Source of the DNA: Paraspadella gotoi
Lineage: Eukaryota; Chaetognatha
Length of the DNA: 64,000 bases
NCBI GenBank assembly: GCA_051294375.1
Contig: CM119265.1
Location: 19,209,642 to 19,273,641 of the forward strand
Direction: 5' to 3'
Under the pieces are notes generated by a model that ran no database searches, had not been told where the DNA came from, and was given only the letters and a program-made list of their open reading frames with translations. This document shows, piece by piece, positions 40,610 to 54,248 of this stretch (position 1 is its first letter; the number at the start of each line of letters is the position of its first letter). The position numbers and the translations under genes are program-made.

Positions 40610-41890
40610 TTGAGATTTTCTAACCAGATTTTAGGTTGAGTGCATCCCTGGCCTTAAACGCGCAGAGAAGGCAAGATTTCAAATGAATGCCTGCGGACTG
40701 TCAGCATGCTTTTTTTCGAAGTGGACACTACCTTGTCAAAAATTATTATTATTTTGCTCTAATAAACTGAAGATTACTCATTGTATCTCTACCGTAAGAG
40801 AAAAAATATTTGAAATATTCTACTACGTAGAAAACGTTTTATGAAAATTGCCTTCGCCCGCAGTTAAAAAAGCTAGTCGATCCAAATCTCTCGAAGTACT
40901 GTTGAGTAACTCTCTACAGGCGATCGACGTATATCGCCCTTTCCCTTCCTTCCCATTCGTTTCGGTACCCCTCGACCCTCACTCCACACGCTTCGAGCCG
41001 CCCCCCCTCCTCCCCTCACCCCTTTCTTCATGCCCCGTTAACCCCTTCTGTCTCTAACGAATTTAAACCTCGATCCCTGATTAATTGAACAAGTTTTTTT
41101 TTTCTTTTCCTCGATTAAATGCGGAAAATTTTTTTTTCTTTATCCTATTTCGGTTTTCCGTCTCCCGTCGCTTCGAACCCTCCACCCTTTTCTGTCTTTC
41201 TTCCGTCTCGCTCCTCTTCCTCTCTTCCTTCGCTCTCGCTGTGCGCACAGAGACGGCGAGACAAATTGGGACTAAAATCGATTTCCCCGGAATCGGAAGA
41301 GGAAAAAAGAGGCGGCCACGGTTCGAGGGACAGGCGGTTCCGGAAGTCGGGCGAACGGGCGGAGTGAGGCGGAGAGTAGGGGATTCGCCGGTGCAACTTG
41401 GCAGAAACCTGCCCGGAAGACGGCTTTGGGACGTGAAACATCTCGTTGGCGAAAGTCTGGCGAAAAGAGATATTAAATAGTAATCTCTTACAGTTAACTA
41501 TACAGAAGCATGTTATAGAGTGAGAGCGAGTGTAATGGATTTAGACAAGTTCTTGGAAAAAAATCTCGTTGATTGCATCAAAAAATTTAAAAACCTTGAT
41601 CAAAAGAGATAAGGTATAAGGATTTAATACAAGTAGAAAAGTACAAAAGAAACTCAATAGGAAAAAATAACGGAATAAGACAATAACGTACATCTGGAAC
41701 CTCCTAATATAATAGTAAGACGGAGCGCACAAAAAAAACCAGCGTTCATCCGATTTGCCGGCGATCAATGAAATTCTGCGACGCGCAGAACGAATTTAGC
41801 AAGTTCGTTGTCTTCTTTTTTTTCCTGACGCACAAAGTCTTGATTCGCAGCAATTTTTTTTATATTCTAAAAGCAAGAATCGATGACTGA
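40610..41890. repeat. Right arm of the 3.7-kb inverted repeat
   Basis: Reverse complement of 38188-39480. It also supplies the sequence hidden by the 208-N gap in the left arm, at about 41010-41230, which is pyrimidine-rich. Open frames at 41085-41480 are antisense to the left arm and are not conserved in frame. Confidence 0.9.
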
Positions 41891-42510
41891 TCGATGTTTA
41901 AAGTGGCCGAGGAAGGAGTTATGGCTTCTTTGACATTACTCTTCTCTCTCTCTCTGCCTCGTCTCTCTCTCTCTCTCTCTGCTCTGCTTCTGCTCTCCTC
42001 TCTCCTTTCTCTCTCTCTCTCTCTGCCTCAGCTCTCTCTCTCTCTCTGCTTTCTCGTGCTGTCCTTCTCACGTTCCCTTCTATCTCTCGTTCAAGTAAAA
42101 ATTGTGCTCCAAATCTTTTTTTTTGTGTGCGAATGGATCGGCGTGTTTTTTTTTATCTGAGCTAGAATCAGATTATTTCCCTTTCTTTGATCCATTATTT
42201 TTTGCGTGTGTTTTTCGCACTTTGGTTTCATACGCATTTTCTCTGCATCTCTGTCTCCTCGTCTCTCTCTGCTCCTCTCTCTCTGCTGCATCTCGCTCTC
42301 TCTCCTCTCTCTCTCTCTCTGGCTCTGGCTCTCTCTCTCGTCTCTCCGCCTTCGCCCCCACGTCACACTCTCGACCTCGCTCGCCAGAGCGTGCATGGAA
42401 ATTCGTTTCTTTTGTCTTTGAATTGAAAAGAATATTGCTCAATTTATATTATTATCTTATTTCTTACATAAACGAAGACTATTAATGTCTTTTATTCATC
42501 TCGTCTCCGT
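41891..42510. repeat. Fold-back copy of 22570-22925
   Basis: The part at about 42020-42215 runs parallel to 22720-22925. The part at about 42360-42510 is the reverse complement of 22575-22720, so the same source sequence appears in both orientations within 500 bases. CT tracts fill much of it. A 25-N gap follows. Confidence 0.75.
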
Positions 42511-42535
42511 NNNNNNNNNNNNNNNNNNNNNNNNN

Positions 42536-42830
42536 AAAAAAAAAGTTTTTCTTTTTCTTATCTTTTCCTATTTTTCCTTTTTCCTTTCATCGGAGTTTTT
42601 TTTCTCGCGATCCTTCGCCGCCTTTTGTTTTTTTCTCTGCCGGCGACTTCGTTAGGGGCGACTTTTCAGATCCTCCGATATCCNNNNNNNNNNNNNNNNN
42701 NNNNNNNNNNNNNNNNNNNNNNNNNNNNNNNNNNNNNNNNNNNNNNNNNNNNNNNNNNNNNNNNNNNNNNNNNNNNNNNNNNNNNNNNNNNNNNNNNNNN
42801 NNNNNNNNNNNNNNNNNNNNNNNNNNNNNN

Positions 42831-42869
<39 letters not shown>

Positions 42870-43337
42870 CCCATATTGGAAAAAATGGTCACCGCGGAAT
42901 CAAGAATCAGAGGAAGGAAATCAAGGGTGGTCGCTGAAATCGTATTGGGCGCCGACTCCGCTTGGTGGCGCAAGTGTGGGTGGATTTTGTGTTTGGGTTT
43001 TGGTGTTGAGTGATCGCTAGAGGCCAGTGAAATGAATTCCTTATGTCATAAACTTTTGGACAGTCAATGTACGTAAGAGTTAAAAAATAAACAACGAGTT
43101 GATTTTGATTTTCTGAATTTACTTTTCTCAATGACTCATTTAAAAAATGACTGTTTTAAAAAGTAGATATGAATCTTTGTGGAAAGGTAAAAAAACAGTC
43201 ATAAACGAAAAAAAAAATGAAGAATTGTAAATTTTAGTTGTCCGGAATATCTCCACCATTAAGACATGACTTGAAAAATCATTGTGATATTCTTAAAACT
43301 GGAAAACGGCTTTCAGCATCTTTCTCCTTTCGCGATC
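42536..43337. other. Intergenic with a 147-N gap and GA tract
   Basis: A 147-N gap at 42684-42830 is followed by GA repeats to 42862. The open frames are short, cross the gap, and show no domain. No gene is supported. Confidence 0.55.
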
Positions 43338-43487
43338 CCTATTTCACCTTTCCTTTTTTTTTAACGACGCGAAAAACCACGAGAGAAACTTTTTCCTCCG
43401 CCGTCCAAACGCCGTCCCTTCTTTCCTTCCTTTTTTTCCTCCCTTTTTTCTTCTCTCCTTCCCTTTTTTCCTTTTTTTTTTCCACCT

Positions 43488-43581
43488 CAGCTCCGGCCGA
43501 TTTTCCCGTCCGAGTTTTCCACGGCCGCGCTTCCGGAATCTCGTCCGGCGCGTCCGGCGCGGAAGCTCGCCGCCGGCCCAT
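43488..43581 (-). CDS. Possible first coding exon in a GC-rich island, minus strand
   Basis: A minus-strand ATG at 43581 in a good context (GGCG before, G after) opens a frame beginning MGRRRASAPDAPDEIPEA. It lies in the only GC- and CpG-rich patch of the neighbourhood (about 43490-43640), and a TTTTTTATAA word lies about 60 bases upstream on that strand. A weak splice donor (GAG then GTGGAA) ends the GC-rich part near 43488. If unspliced, the frame runs on to 43339 through a Lys/Arg/Glu-rich stretch derived from poly-purine. I recognise no protein family. Confidence 0.25.
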
Positions 43582-43726
43582 CGCCGCCTCGACGCCTGTT
43601 CAGCGGAGAGGCCGGCCCGCCAATCGCCTAAGCCGGCCGGTTATAAAAAAGTCGAGGCCTACCCTGGAATCTTCAGTCGGTTTTTCTCTCATTGCATTTA
43701 TTCGCCTTAACAAGGATTTACTAATT

Positions 43727-43774
43727 GTTGTTGTTGTTGTGGTTGTTGTGGTTGTTGTTGTTGTTGTTGTTGTT
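43727..43774 (+). repeat. (GTT)n microsatellite
   Basis: About 16 GTT units with two GTG interruptions. Confidence 0.92.
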
Positions 43775-43834
43775 GCTGAGACCACTAAAACCCGGATTTT
43801 TTTGGTTAAACGGAAGACGCAAATTCGGATTTGA

Positions 43835-46700
43835 GTACTTTACATATAACACGTACATAAACAGTTTCTTGCAAATCTAGTTATGTAGATATTTTGCAAT
43901 ATTACATGAAATTAATGAAAATGGTAATTAATAAATAAAAAAAAAAGCAGTCAAAAAGATGAGAATAATAATTCCATTCTGTATCATTTTTCTTCTCCAT
44001 TCCTAAAGCATAATTTATGCTCTGGTCTCGAAAAAAGGAAAGATCGAGATGGAGTCGTTCCGCGGGTGAGTTAAAACCTTCGCGCCTGAGGATTCGACAT
44101 CATCGAATAACTCACTCTTTCGACCTTTGATCGCCGAGTCACGGAGAGTGGGGAGGTGAGGCCGGGTGAGGCCGGGTGAGGCCAGGTGGCTCACGGGGAT
44201 TTAAAGGATTATCTCTCAAACCCCGAATCGATATTAAAGGCTTAATTTATATGGAAAAAATGTTCACTTATATTATCTTAGAATCGGGTTGGGCCAGGGA
44301 CCGAGGAGAGCCCCGTGGAAGACGACGATTATATAGACGACTGTGAAAAGCACGGGAACGATGGTCGATGGAAAAGACAGAAAGACAAAGTTTGAATAAA
44401 ATTAATTAAATAAATGAAAAAAACAAGAATTGACGTTAGTGATTACACATTGTAGGCAAAATTAAGATTACGACGATGACGACGACGAACGCATTTTAAA
44501 ACCTTTCCCATTAAATCCATTTCCCATTAAAACTTTCCCATTAAATCTCGAGGGGATCGAATCAAAATCCAAAATTCAACGAGGATTCCCCACTTAACCC
44601 GAATGTCAAAAATTCCAGATAAAAAATAAAGTGAATTCCTTCTCTTCCTCTTCCTCCTCCTATGCTGAACTAGTAAGACGAGATCAAAACGAGATACTAT
44701 ATTTGGTCCTCCAGTCGGACTATCGAAGAATATTAATTTAAAAAAATATTAATTTACGTACGTTTAAAAGTCAAACCGTTTTAACCATTTCACCTTATCG
44801 GAAAATCACAATTTGCTGAAACTAAATGTTGAGAAATTGAAAAAATTCCTTAATGCCTAATTTATATAAAAGAGAAATAAAATAAATAAGTATGAAGTTC
44901 AAATGCAAATATTAATTTGTTTTCCGAATCGATAAAAATAGTTTTATCAACACTGAGCGAGATTTTTTTTAATTCCACTTGAATTTTTTTTTCCATTATT
45001 AAACGTTTTTTATCTGTGAAAGGAGAGGGTGAATTATTGACGGGTCGTTTTCAAGTGGACTGTGAAAAGGTTTATTAAAAAAAACATAACTGCGTCTTTC
45101 TAATTCTTAAGTTCAATTGAAACATTATTCACAGAAACAGCCGTTCGATATAGTATTACGTAAGAAAAGGAAAATTTAATGTTACAAGGGAATTTCTTTC
45201 CCCTTCAGCTTAATTCAGACCCCAAATAATTTATCTCTCATTTTACACTGCACAACCCCGATACTATCCATTGTACCAAACCTATCTTTCAGAAAATGGA
45301 ATAGCGCTGACGTCTTTTGTTTGTTTCCAGACGATTTCCTCGACGGACGTCAGAGGCGCAGGGTCTCGTTTTCCGCCTTTACTTTTGTCTTGGTCATCGT
45401 CGTTGTCGGTTTACGCTGAATTTGGTTTATGGCAATGAAGTCCAATTTTGGTGACTCTTGTATTTTTTTTTACACCTTTCTCTTAAGTTTTTTTTTTAGT
45501 ATTGAAAGTAAAGGCGGAAGCGGGATGCTACATTTTACGATAAATTAAAAAAAGTACATATTATTATACTAAATTAGCGTAACACTAAATATTTTTATCG
45601 GTCAATTAGGTTCTAATTACTTTACCCAGTAATTATTCCTCCTAAAGCCCGACGAGTGCTAACCATAATGGCGTCTTGAAACGACCCCAACGATCTCCTC
45701 TTTTTCCGTTTCGTTTCCTTACAACGGATTGTCGTTGTTGTCAGCGTAACCAATGGTCGCCTTCTCCCGTCGTTATGCTGCAACTCGAGGCGATTAATTA
45801 AGTTCGGACCTCGACCTTCTTTATTAGACCCGAAAAAGCGCGACAACAGATATCAGAACTGCTAAAGAACTCACGGATTAATACTAATATGGGCATTTGT
45901 TAAGGTAAGGAAAATAGATAAAGATATTCACAATGCCCATAGGCTATTTTTCGGCATACTTTCCTAATAAGTTACTCGAGCGATATACAATGTCTCGAGT
46001 CCAAATGTTCCCCCGCGTCGACTTGAACAAAAAAGATCTTTCCTTGTCTCTCGGGTCCCCGCATTTTTAAATCCCTCTCTTTCGCTCAACGATCTGTGTT
46101 ACACTTTCCCCATCAAATTTTATCTTTCGCCAACTTCGATCTTTCGCTCCATTTCTCCCTAATTTTCTCTGGAATCACCGAAACGTCTTCCTTCGACCCG
46201 AGCGCTCCGCCGCCCCAACCCGACTCGACCTCGACTTAAAACATGCCTCAATACTCAATAGCACCATATCTTGGCTTATGTTTATGTTATACCTTCGCGC
46301 CATTTATACTATATCCCCAATATCGCCGTCGCTTCTCTCCTCTCTCTCTTCCTCTCCCCGTCTCTCGTCATCTCTATATTCCCATCCATCCTTCCGCTCT
46401 CTCATACGACAACATAATCATGGTTTCTATGACAACGCAAGTCTATCTTTAGATTTCGTCAGGGACAAACGTCGAGCCTCGAAAAAATATTTATTCCTTA
46501 TTCTATTTTATTTTATTAAATATATGTAAATATACTTATACACTACGATTTCGTGACAAGATTCTTGGTTTTTTATTTCGAAAAACTGGAAGACTTAAAG
46601 ATAACAAAACAAGAACGGTAATTTCAATGTGTTGCGCCGCAGTAAATTTATTTTCATATGTATTTCCTTTTGCTCACATTCCGTCTTTTATTTCTTATAG
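43835..46700. other. Intergenic, no gene seen
   Basis: Mostly AT-rich. A 10-base tandem repeat (GGTGAGGCCG, three units) lies at 44154-44187, and short repeats of TTTCCCATTAAA lie at 44503-44548. Minor open frames at 45622-45846 (minus) and 46243-46452 (plus) have no recognisable domain and no clear splice context. A fragment near 45890-45915 resembles the inner part of the right inverted repeat at 48120. Confidence 0.55.
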
Positions 46701-46982
46701 TTTTAGGAATTCCCGAAGGCGGTACTTGCAGTCTCTTAGATTTGAGCAACCAACTATAGGCAAATTATATCCTTAATGTAAGTGGGTCAGAACGACAAAC
46801 CGACCGACAGACCGACCAAAAAGTGAGTACTCACGGCGCAACTAAAAATTCCACTATGGGTTCCGGAGTAGTATTGCGGAATTCAGCACGATGTATCAGC
46901 ATAACTCATGGCATAATATTACATCGTAATTAGATAACGAAAGACATTGAAACAGTACAGAGAGAAAGAGAGAAACAAAGAG

Positions 46983-47084
<102 letters not shown>

Positions 47085-47698
47085 TTGAAATTATTTATAA
47101 ACCAACAAACAAAATAAACAACAACAACAACAACGCCTCCGATGGATTGCCAATCAAAAAAGGCGACAGGATTCGGGCGTCGAAATAAATTTCCATAAAG
47201 TGATTGCGTCGTCGACTGATTTAGACGCGAAGATGACGACGAAAGGTGTTGACGGAAGAAGGCGTGGCCGGTGGCGACGGCGAGGGAGTGACCCCTCACG
47301 CCTCTACCTCCGCCCCGTAAACGAAAGAGGACGGGATAAAGTTGATGGGTCATAAAAATAAATAAACGGCGCTAATGTCCAATCAGTATGCCTGTCGAAA
47401 TTATGCGGGTGGCTATTTTTGGTTGAAGTTGGGTCGAGTCGGTCTCACTTCAGTTGTTTTCTTTCGCATTTTGGGACGAAAGAAAGAGAAAGATTCGGAT
47501 GCGAAGAAATTGTTGAATGTAGACGCAGTGAGGCAGGCGTTATGTTTGTTTGTAGGAGAATAGGGTGAGTTGCAATTTACTCACTCGTCACTAGTATTTC
47601 CAAGTAAATTTTTACTTAAAGAAAATTCGCTTGAAGGTAAAAGCAAGGAAATGATGGGGAAACATAGAATAGAATATTAAAAATAAATAATGATCTTA

Positions 47699-47802
<104 letters not shown>

Positions 47803-48185
47803 TAATATTAATAAATTTCAAAAGCGGGATAAAGTAAATATATGCATGAAGGTTATTTTACTTCGCGCCGCTTATTTTACTCAAAGACCACGAGGATCAT
47901 TTCCTTTCTTTTCATTCTTCCTTCATTCTCATTTTCAGGCGACGATCCTCGGCATAAAAAACGCGTGAAAATCTTAAACTCAGTTAAAGGGTTTTTATTT
48001 GCGCGGAGCAACTCTATAACTCACTTCACGGTCGGTCTGTTGGTATGTCGGTCGGTATGTCTGTCCGTCGGTCTATCCTACTTTCATTAAAAATGCATAT
48101 AATTCGCCTATAGATGGTTGCTCATTTGTTAAGATAGGAAAAAACCTCAAATCAAAGGGACTGCTAGCGTCACCTTCAGGAATTC

Positions 48186-48200
48186 CTAACTAACTAACTT

Positions 48201-48296
<96 letters not shown>
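48186..48296 (+). repeat. (AACT)n tetranucleotide array
   Basis: About 27 AACT units with one early interruption. It starts at the right terminus of the inverted-repeat element, so it may have grown from the element's end. Confidence 0.95.
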
Positions 48297-48298
<2 letters not shown>

Positions 48299-49500
48299 AG
48301 ACGAAATTTCGATGCAGTGCATGTCATAAATAAAGGGGCTAAGAAAGTTTTTTAGTCATGACATGTCATGTAATATCATATAATGTGTTCAAAGGGAAAT
48401 ACACGTGAAAATAAAGTCATTGCGTCGCAACATATTGGTATCACCGTTCTTGTTTCTTTATCTTATAACTTTGCTCAAAACTTGGATTAATGGCTGTTCA
48501 TTTGTCTAATGGCTCCTTAAAATCCTGAAATGGTTTCGCGACTTTTTTTTCGTCGTCGTCGTCGTCGTCGCTTTTTCTGCTATCATCTTAATTTTTTTTT
48601 TTTTTCGTCGGAATCGGCGACGGCGTCCTTGTTGTCTTTTTCTTTCCCTTCCATCCGCCGTTGATGTCGTCATTGTCATTGTTATTTGTCATATTTCCGG
48701 TCCGTTATATGTTTTTATGTTTGACAAGCAATCATTGTAGCGTCCTTCGTAATCAAACTCGTCGTTCTTCCGCTAACGAAAACGTCAATGCGGTGTGCGC
48801 TCTCGTGCGTCTGGTCGGCTGCTTCCTCGAGTTTCGCGGTCGTCTTCGCGTCGTCGTCCGTCAACTTCTCGCCCTGGGGTCCGGACGGCCATTACATAGC
48901 GCACGCCGCCAGCCTTCTGGTTCCCGAAAAAGGATAATGATAGAAGATGATGCAAATGCAAGAAAGATGAGAGAAAGAATAACGCGGGAGAGAATACGGA
49001 GGAAGAGAAGAGAGGGAGAGGAGAGAAGAAGAGCGAGAGCTCAGGAGACGACGCACGAAGCAGATCCCGACTAGATCGGAGAGACAGACAGAAGGGAGAG
49101 AGGAGAGAGAGGGAGAGTGAAGCGAGGTGGAGATGAAAAAAGCAAAGTCGCGATTGGTGTGTTTTTTTCGTTTTTTCGTTGATTAAAAGTCGAGAGATCT
49201 TAGAGTTGAAAGCCCGCGACAGACACCGATAGATAAATGGATACAATATACGCATAAGAACAAGCAATATACAACTCTCATAGGCACTTAAACAGACAAC
49301 AACAAAAAAAGAGAGAGGCGCGCGAGTAAAAAAACAATAACAGGTGCTACAGACTCTAAAAGGAGTAAAAGTAGAAAAGCAAAAACACCTTCAACCAGAT
49401 TAAACTTGTTGTCTCTTCAGAAAATCTTTCAAAAAAAACAACACTTACCCACCATTCGACCTTAACCCCTCTATCTATCCCTCATCGACCCGACCCTCCG
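48297..49500. other. Intergenic, no convincing gene
   Basis: It contains GTC repeats at 48552-48571 and a GA-rich stretch at 48960-49130. Frames at 48661-49074 and 48785-49267 overlap on opposite strands and reflect these repeats. Confidence 0.5.
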
Positions 49501-50010
49501 CGTCCCTACGCGAGAACGTGACTGACGCCGCCGGACTGTCCGAGCGCCTCCTTCCGCCCAACAGAGGCGAGGGTGCTGGGCGGATTTCGGCGCCCGAAAG
49601 TCGCCGACCTGGCCTCGTGGCGCCAACGTAGCGACCGCGGTCCACCAACGCCGAGCCGGTAATTACAGTTATGGTTTAAAAGACGAAAGGGCGCACTGAT
49701 AAAACCTCGAGGCAAGCCCGTAAAAAAAAAACGCCGGTGGCGTCCGCTCAGCCGTCTCGGGGCTCCCGCGCGCCGGTGGGTAGCCATCAATGCGCGACCC
49801 ACTTCGCCCATTCTGGCGGTGTGGGTGCGGTCGCCTCGCCCGCTGCCGCTGCCGGCGCCGCCGCGGGGCCGTAGCACAAGGCGGATCGATTCGGCGTGAG
49901 TGACGACACGAGGACGAACGGGAGTGAGGAGAGGCTTGGGCGCACGAATGGCGCGCGTGTTGACAAAGCGCGGAGTCGGCGTGCTGTCGAAAATCATGCG
50001 GCGCAAAAAA
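49501..50010. other. GC-rich island, possible promoter or exon
   Basis: About 500 bases rich in GC and CpG inside AT-rich surroundings. Open frames exist on both strands; the longest runs minus from 50006 to 49506 and is Arg/Gly/Pro-rich. A plus-strand frame at 49512-49630 has ordinary composition (VTDAAGLSERLLPPNRGEG). Neither has a start and splice context good enough to call. I recognise no rRNA or protein family. Confidence 0.35.
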
Positions 50011-50104
50011 CGCCGTTCGAGTTATTAACAGAGGAAAAAACATCCATCTTCTTCTACAGAAGAGAAACGGAGGAGGAGATAAAGCCGAATTTGTTCCCAG
50101 ACTT

Positions 50105-50156
50105 TTCTAGGCGGCTGAGCTCTCCTCTCTCTCCGCTCTCTCTCTCTCTCCTCCTC

Positions 50157-50189
<33 letters not shown>

Positions 50190-50205
50190 TCTCTCTCTTT
50201 CTCTT
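50105..50205 (+). repeat. (CT)n microsatellite
   Basis: CT repeats with a few single-base interruptions. Confidence 0.85.
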
Positions 50206-50491
50206 CTTACCCTTGAATAATCTCCACTCCTAATCGTATAAAAAAATTGTATTTATTCCACGCCGAAATTCGCAACGCCGATAATTGCAGTGTCGATCCT
50301 TTTGTCGATCACTAACTTTATTTCTCGTCCATTAGACGGAAGCCAGAGACCCCGGTCTCCCCTCAAAAACCTTCGAAACACCGTGGACATTCTCTCACTC
50401 TGCACCCAGCTCTTTCTCCCTCATCTCAACCACATCATCCAAATCCCCCCAACCCTTTATAACTTTGCGATTCCGACTCCACCCACCGAAG

Positions 50492-50620
50492 ATGGTCATC
50501 AATTGGTTTTCTTTGAAGTCGCTGGCCGCGGCGGCGGCGGCGGCGGCGGCGGCGGCGTCGATTTGGCGAGGCCGTGGCTAAGATTTCTGATGGCATGAAT
50601 TCTGCTGCAACAGCGTTTGG
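50492..50620 (+). CDS. Possible first exon with polyalanine tract and apparent frameshift
   Basis: An ATG at 50492 (GAAG before, G after) opens MVINWFSLKSL followed by about ten Ala codons from a (GCG)n repeat, then stops at TAA 50579. One base over, the frame reads FGEAVAKISDGMNSAATAF up to a GTAATT donor at 50621. That peptide looks coding. A one-base error in the GCG repeat would join the two halves into a single first exon with an alanine-rich linker. I do not recognise the protein. The frameshift could instead mean that one half is spurious. Confidence 0.3.
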
Positions 50621-50993
50621 GTAATTACGGTTGCAACACTGGTTGAAGAGGATTTATGGGGGGGGGGGTCATGACCAAGCTGGACCCCTCAATGTGCAAG
50701 TATAAAACAAAGAAACTTCATTTTTAAAACAGAAGTGAAGCCAGTCACTTGTCGATGAGGTCGCAAGTAACAATATCATAAAAAAAATATTGTTTGAACG
50801 ATCGATCATGATTCAGACAAACGACGAATTCTTTGTGACAAAGCTAATTTCTTCGTTGACCCCGACTCGCATCTCGCCCCCCCTCTCTCCCTACCAATCT
50901 AACCCCTTAGTTCCTTCTTTGATTGGTTCCATTTCTTCGCAGAATCGACGGAGATTCGAAGATAAAGTGAGTTTCGCCGACATTAACTCACCC

Positions 50994-51036
50994 TCGAACC
51001 CTCGAACCCTCGAACCCTCGAACCCTCGAACCCTCC
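50994..51036 (+). repeat. (CCCTCGAA)n octamer array
   Basis: About five tandem copies of an 8-base unit. The unit resembles an AACCCT telomere word with CG added, but the array is short and internal. Confidence 0.85.
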
Positions 51037-51302
51037 CCTCACCAGCGATATTATTCTTTGCTTCGCGGTTCGAGTTGGCAAGTTCACCGCAAGGGTAAGT
51101 CCGGTCAGAACTTACTTTAATGAGGAAAACTAGTTCCGCAATAACTTAAAACCTAAGATTGTAAAAACTAAATCATAACAAAACAAACAAAACAAAGAAA
51201 CGACGGCGAATGAGAGTCACGACCTTCGACGCGGCGTCGGCCGTAAACACGTACAACGAGAAATATGAGTCGTAATAATTCAATTCTTTTTTTTTTCGCT
51301 TT

Positions 51303-52232
51303 NNNNNNNNNNNNNNNNNNNNNNNNNNNNNNNNNNNNNNNNNNNNNNNNNNNNNNNNNNNNNNNNNNNNNNNNNNNNNNNNNNNNNNNNNNNNNNNNNN
51401 NNNNNNNNNNNNNNNNNNNNNNNNNNNNNNNNNNNNNNNNNNNNNNNNNNNNNNNNNNNNNNNNNNNNNNNNNNNNNNNNNNNNNNNNNNNNNNNNNNNN
51501 NNNNNNNNNNNNNNNNNNNNNNNNNNNNNNNNNNNNNNNNNNNNNNNNNNNNNNNNNNNNNNNNNNNNNNNNNNNNNNNNNNNNNNNNNNNNNNNNNNNN
51601 NNNNNNNNNNNNNNNNNNNNNNNNNNNNNNNNNNNNNNNNNNNNNNNNNNNNNNNNNNNNNNNNNNNNNNNNNNNNNNNNNNNNNNNNNNNNNNNNNNNN
51701 NNNNNNNNNNNNNNNNNNNNNNNNNNNNNNNNNNNNNNNNNNNNNNNNNNNNNNNNNNNNNNNNNNNNNNNNNNNNNNNNNNNNNNNNNNNNNNNNNNNN
51801 NNNNNNNNNNNNNNNNNNNNNNNNNNNNNNNNNNNNNNNNNNNNNNNNNNNNNNNNNNNNNNNNNNNNNNNNNNNNNNNNNNNNNNNNNNNNNNNNNNNN
51901 NNNNNNNNNNNNNNNNNNNNNNNNNNNNNNNNNNNNNNNNNNNNNNNNNNNNNNNNNNNNNNNNNNNNNNNNNNNNNNNNNNNNNNNNNNNNNNNNNNNN
52001 NNNNNNNNNNNNNNNNNNNNNNNNNNNNNNNNNNNNNNNNNNNNNNNNNNNNNNNNNNNNNNNNNNNNNNNNNNNNNNNNNNNNNNNNNNNNNNNNNNNN
52101 NNNNNNNNNNNNNNNNNNNNNNNNNNNNNNNNNNNNNNNNNNNNNNNNNNNNNNNNNNNNNNNNNNNNNNNNNNNNNNNNNNNNNNNNNNNNNNNNNNNN
52201 NNNNNNNNNNNNNNNNNNNNNNNNNNNNNNNN
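51303..52232. other. 930-N assembly gap
   Basis: Unknown sequence between a T-run and a GTT-rich stretch. Exons belonging to the candidate coding stretches at 50492 and 52403 could be hidden here. Confidence 0.97.
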
Positions 52233-52402
52233 TTTTTGTCGTTGTTGTTGTAATTCTTTTTACTCGTGAGATTCGATGATCGGGTCAAATCGCGTCGTTG
52301 TTTTGTCGTCGTCGTCGTCGTCGTCTTCGTCGTCGTCGCACTCACGTGGAGGTCAACGAGGGTCGGATATTCTCGCACAAAAAAAACTCATCCCCGATTC
52401 AG

Positions 52403-52586
52403 AAGATCTCGAGAAGCGGATGGAAGCTGGTTGGAAGCGGAGATTTTCTTTCCGCTGCAGCATAGAAGCGCTTCGTCGCAGCGAAACCGCTGCTCGAGTC
52501 TTAATCACTCATCTTCTCCGTTGCGAATATGAGGCTAACTATTTGGAGACATTATGTCATAAGAGACGTCATATGAGACGAATTAG
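52403..52586 (+). CDS. Probable internal coding exon, unknown protein
   Basis: The stretch has an acceptor (GATTCAG, ending at 52402) and a strong donor (AG then GTGAGA at 52587). The frame between, about 61 codons, has balanced composition. It includes the segments DLEKRMEAGWKRRFSFRCSI and RVLITHLLRCEYEANYLETL, which read like an amphipathic helical domain. The same frame is open upstream to 52276 through a GTC-derived serine run, so an unspliced start is also possible. Neighbouring exons are probably lost in the 930-N gap at 51303. I recognise no family. Confidence 0.42.
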
Positions 52587-52774
52587 GTGAGAATTAGTTT
52601 AAAACTTAGTACATTACATAGTACGTATTAAATAAATTGATGGAAGAAAAAGTTTTATGAATCAATACTTTCAAAGATTCACAACTTTTTTTTTGGTTGC
52701 ATTGGTGGTGCCAGGGACAATAAATACCATAATTTCTCTCAGGTACGTAAATATTCGAGTATCAACAATCTAAC

Positions 52775-53624
<850 letters not shown>

Positions 53625-53727
53625 TTTTTTTTTTTTGCGGCTTTTCTTCCAACGAGACGCGGAGTCGAGAGGCCGGAAAAATGGGAGAGGCCATGAAGCG
53701 GCGGTGGGTGGCGGAGTGGGTGGGGGT

Positions 53728-54058
53728 GGTAGGTTTGATTGTGGGCACGGAAGATTGTCTGAGGTGTGGTTGCGGTTTTTGTGGCTTTGGATTTGGTAAC
53801 GAGGGATGATAAAGAAAACTTACGATTCCAGAAAAGTGGCATCAAAGGAAGGCGGTTTGAAGTAAACATGATTCTTTACTTTTTATTCGCAAAAACTCTT
53901 TCAAAAGCTAAATATATTCTATTCTTGCAGGAGAAAATGACCACCGACAGTCGAATTCAATCGAAGAAAGAATATAAAGAAGAAAAATGATTTAGAAAAA
54001 GAGAGAGAAAGCAACTTGAGGAGGAAAAAGGAAAAGACGGGCACAGAGAGAGAAAGAG

Positions 54059-54143
<85 letters not shown>

Positions 54144-54204
54144 CGAACGATTTTACGAATGATGAAGGCCAGCGTGGATAAAAGGGAAGAAAGAGAGAGA
54201 GAGA

Positions 54205-54248
<44 letters not shown>

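Noticed and set aside
41085-41480. 131-codon frame in the right arm of the inverted repeat
   Set aside because: The left arm at 38630-38830 carries the same DNA with different indels and does not keep the frame.
49506-50006. 166-codon minus-strand frame in the GC-rich island
   Set aside because: Its Arg/Gly/Pro-rich composition is explained by GC content alone. It overlaps other frames and shows no domain.
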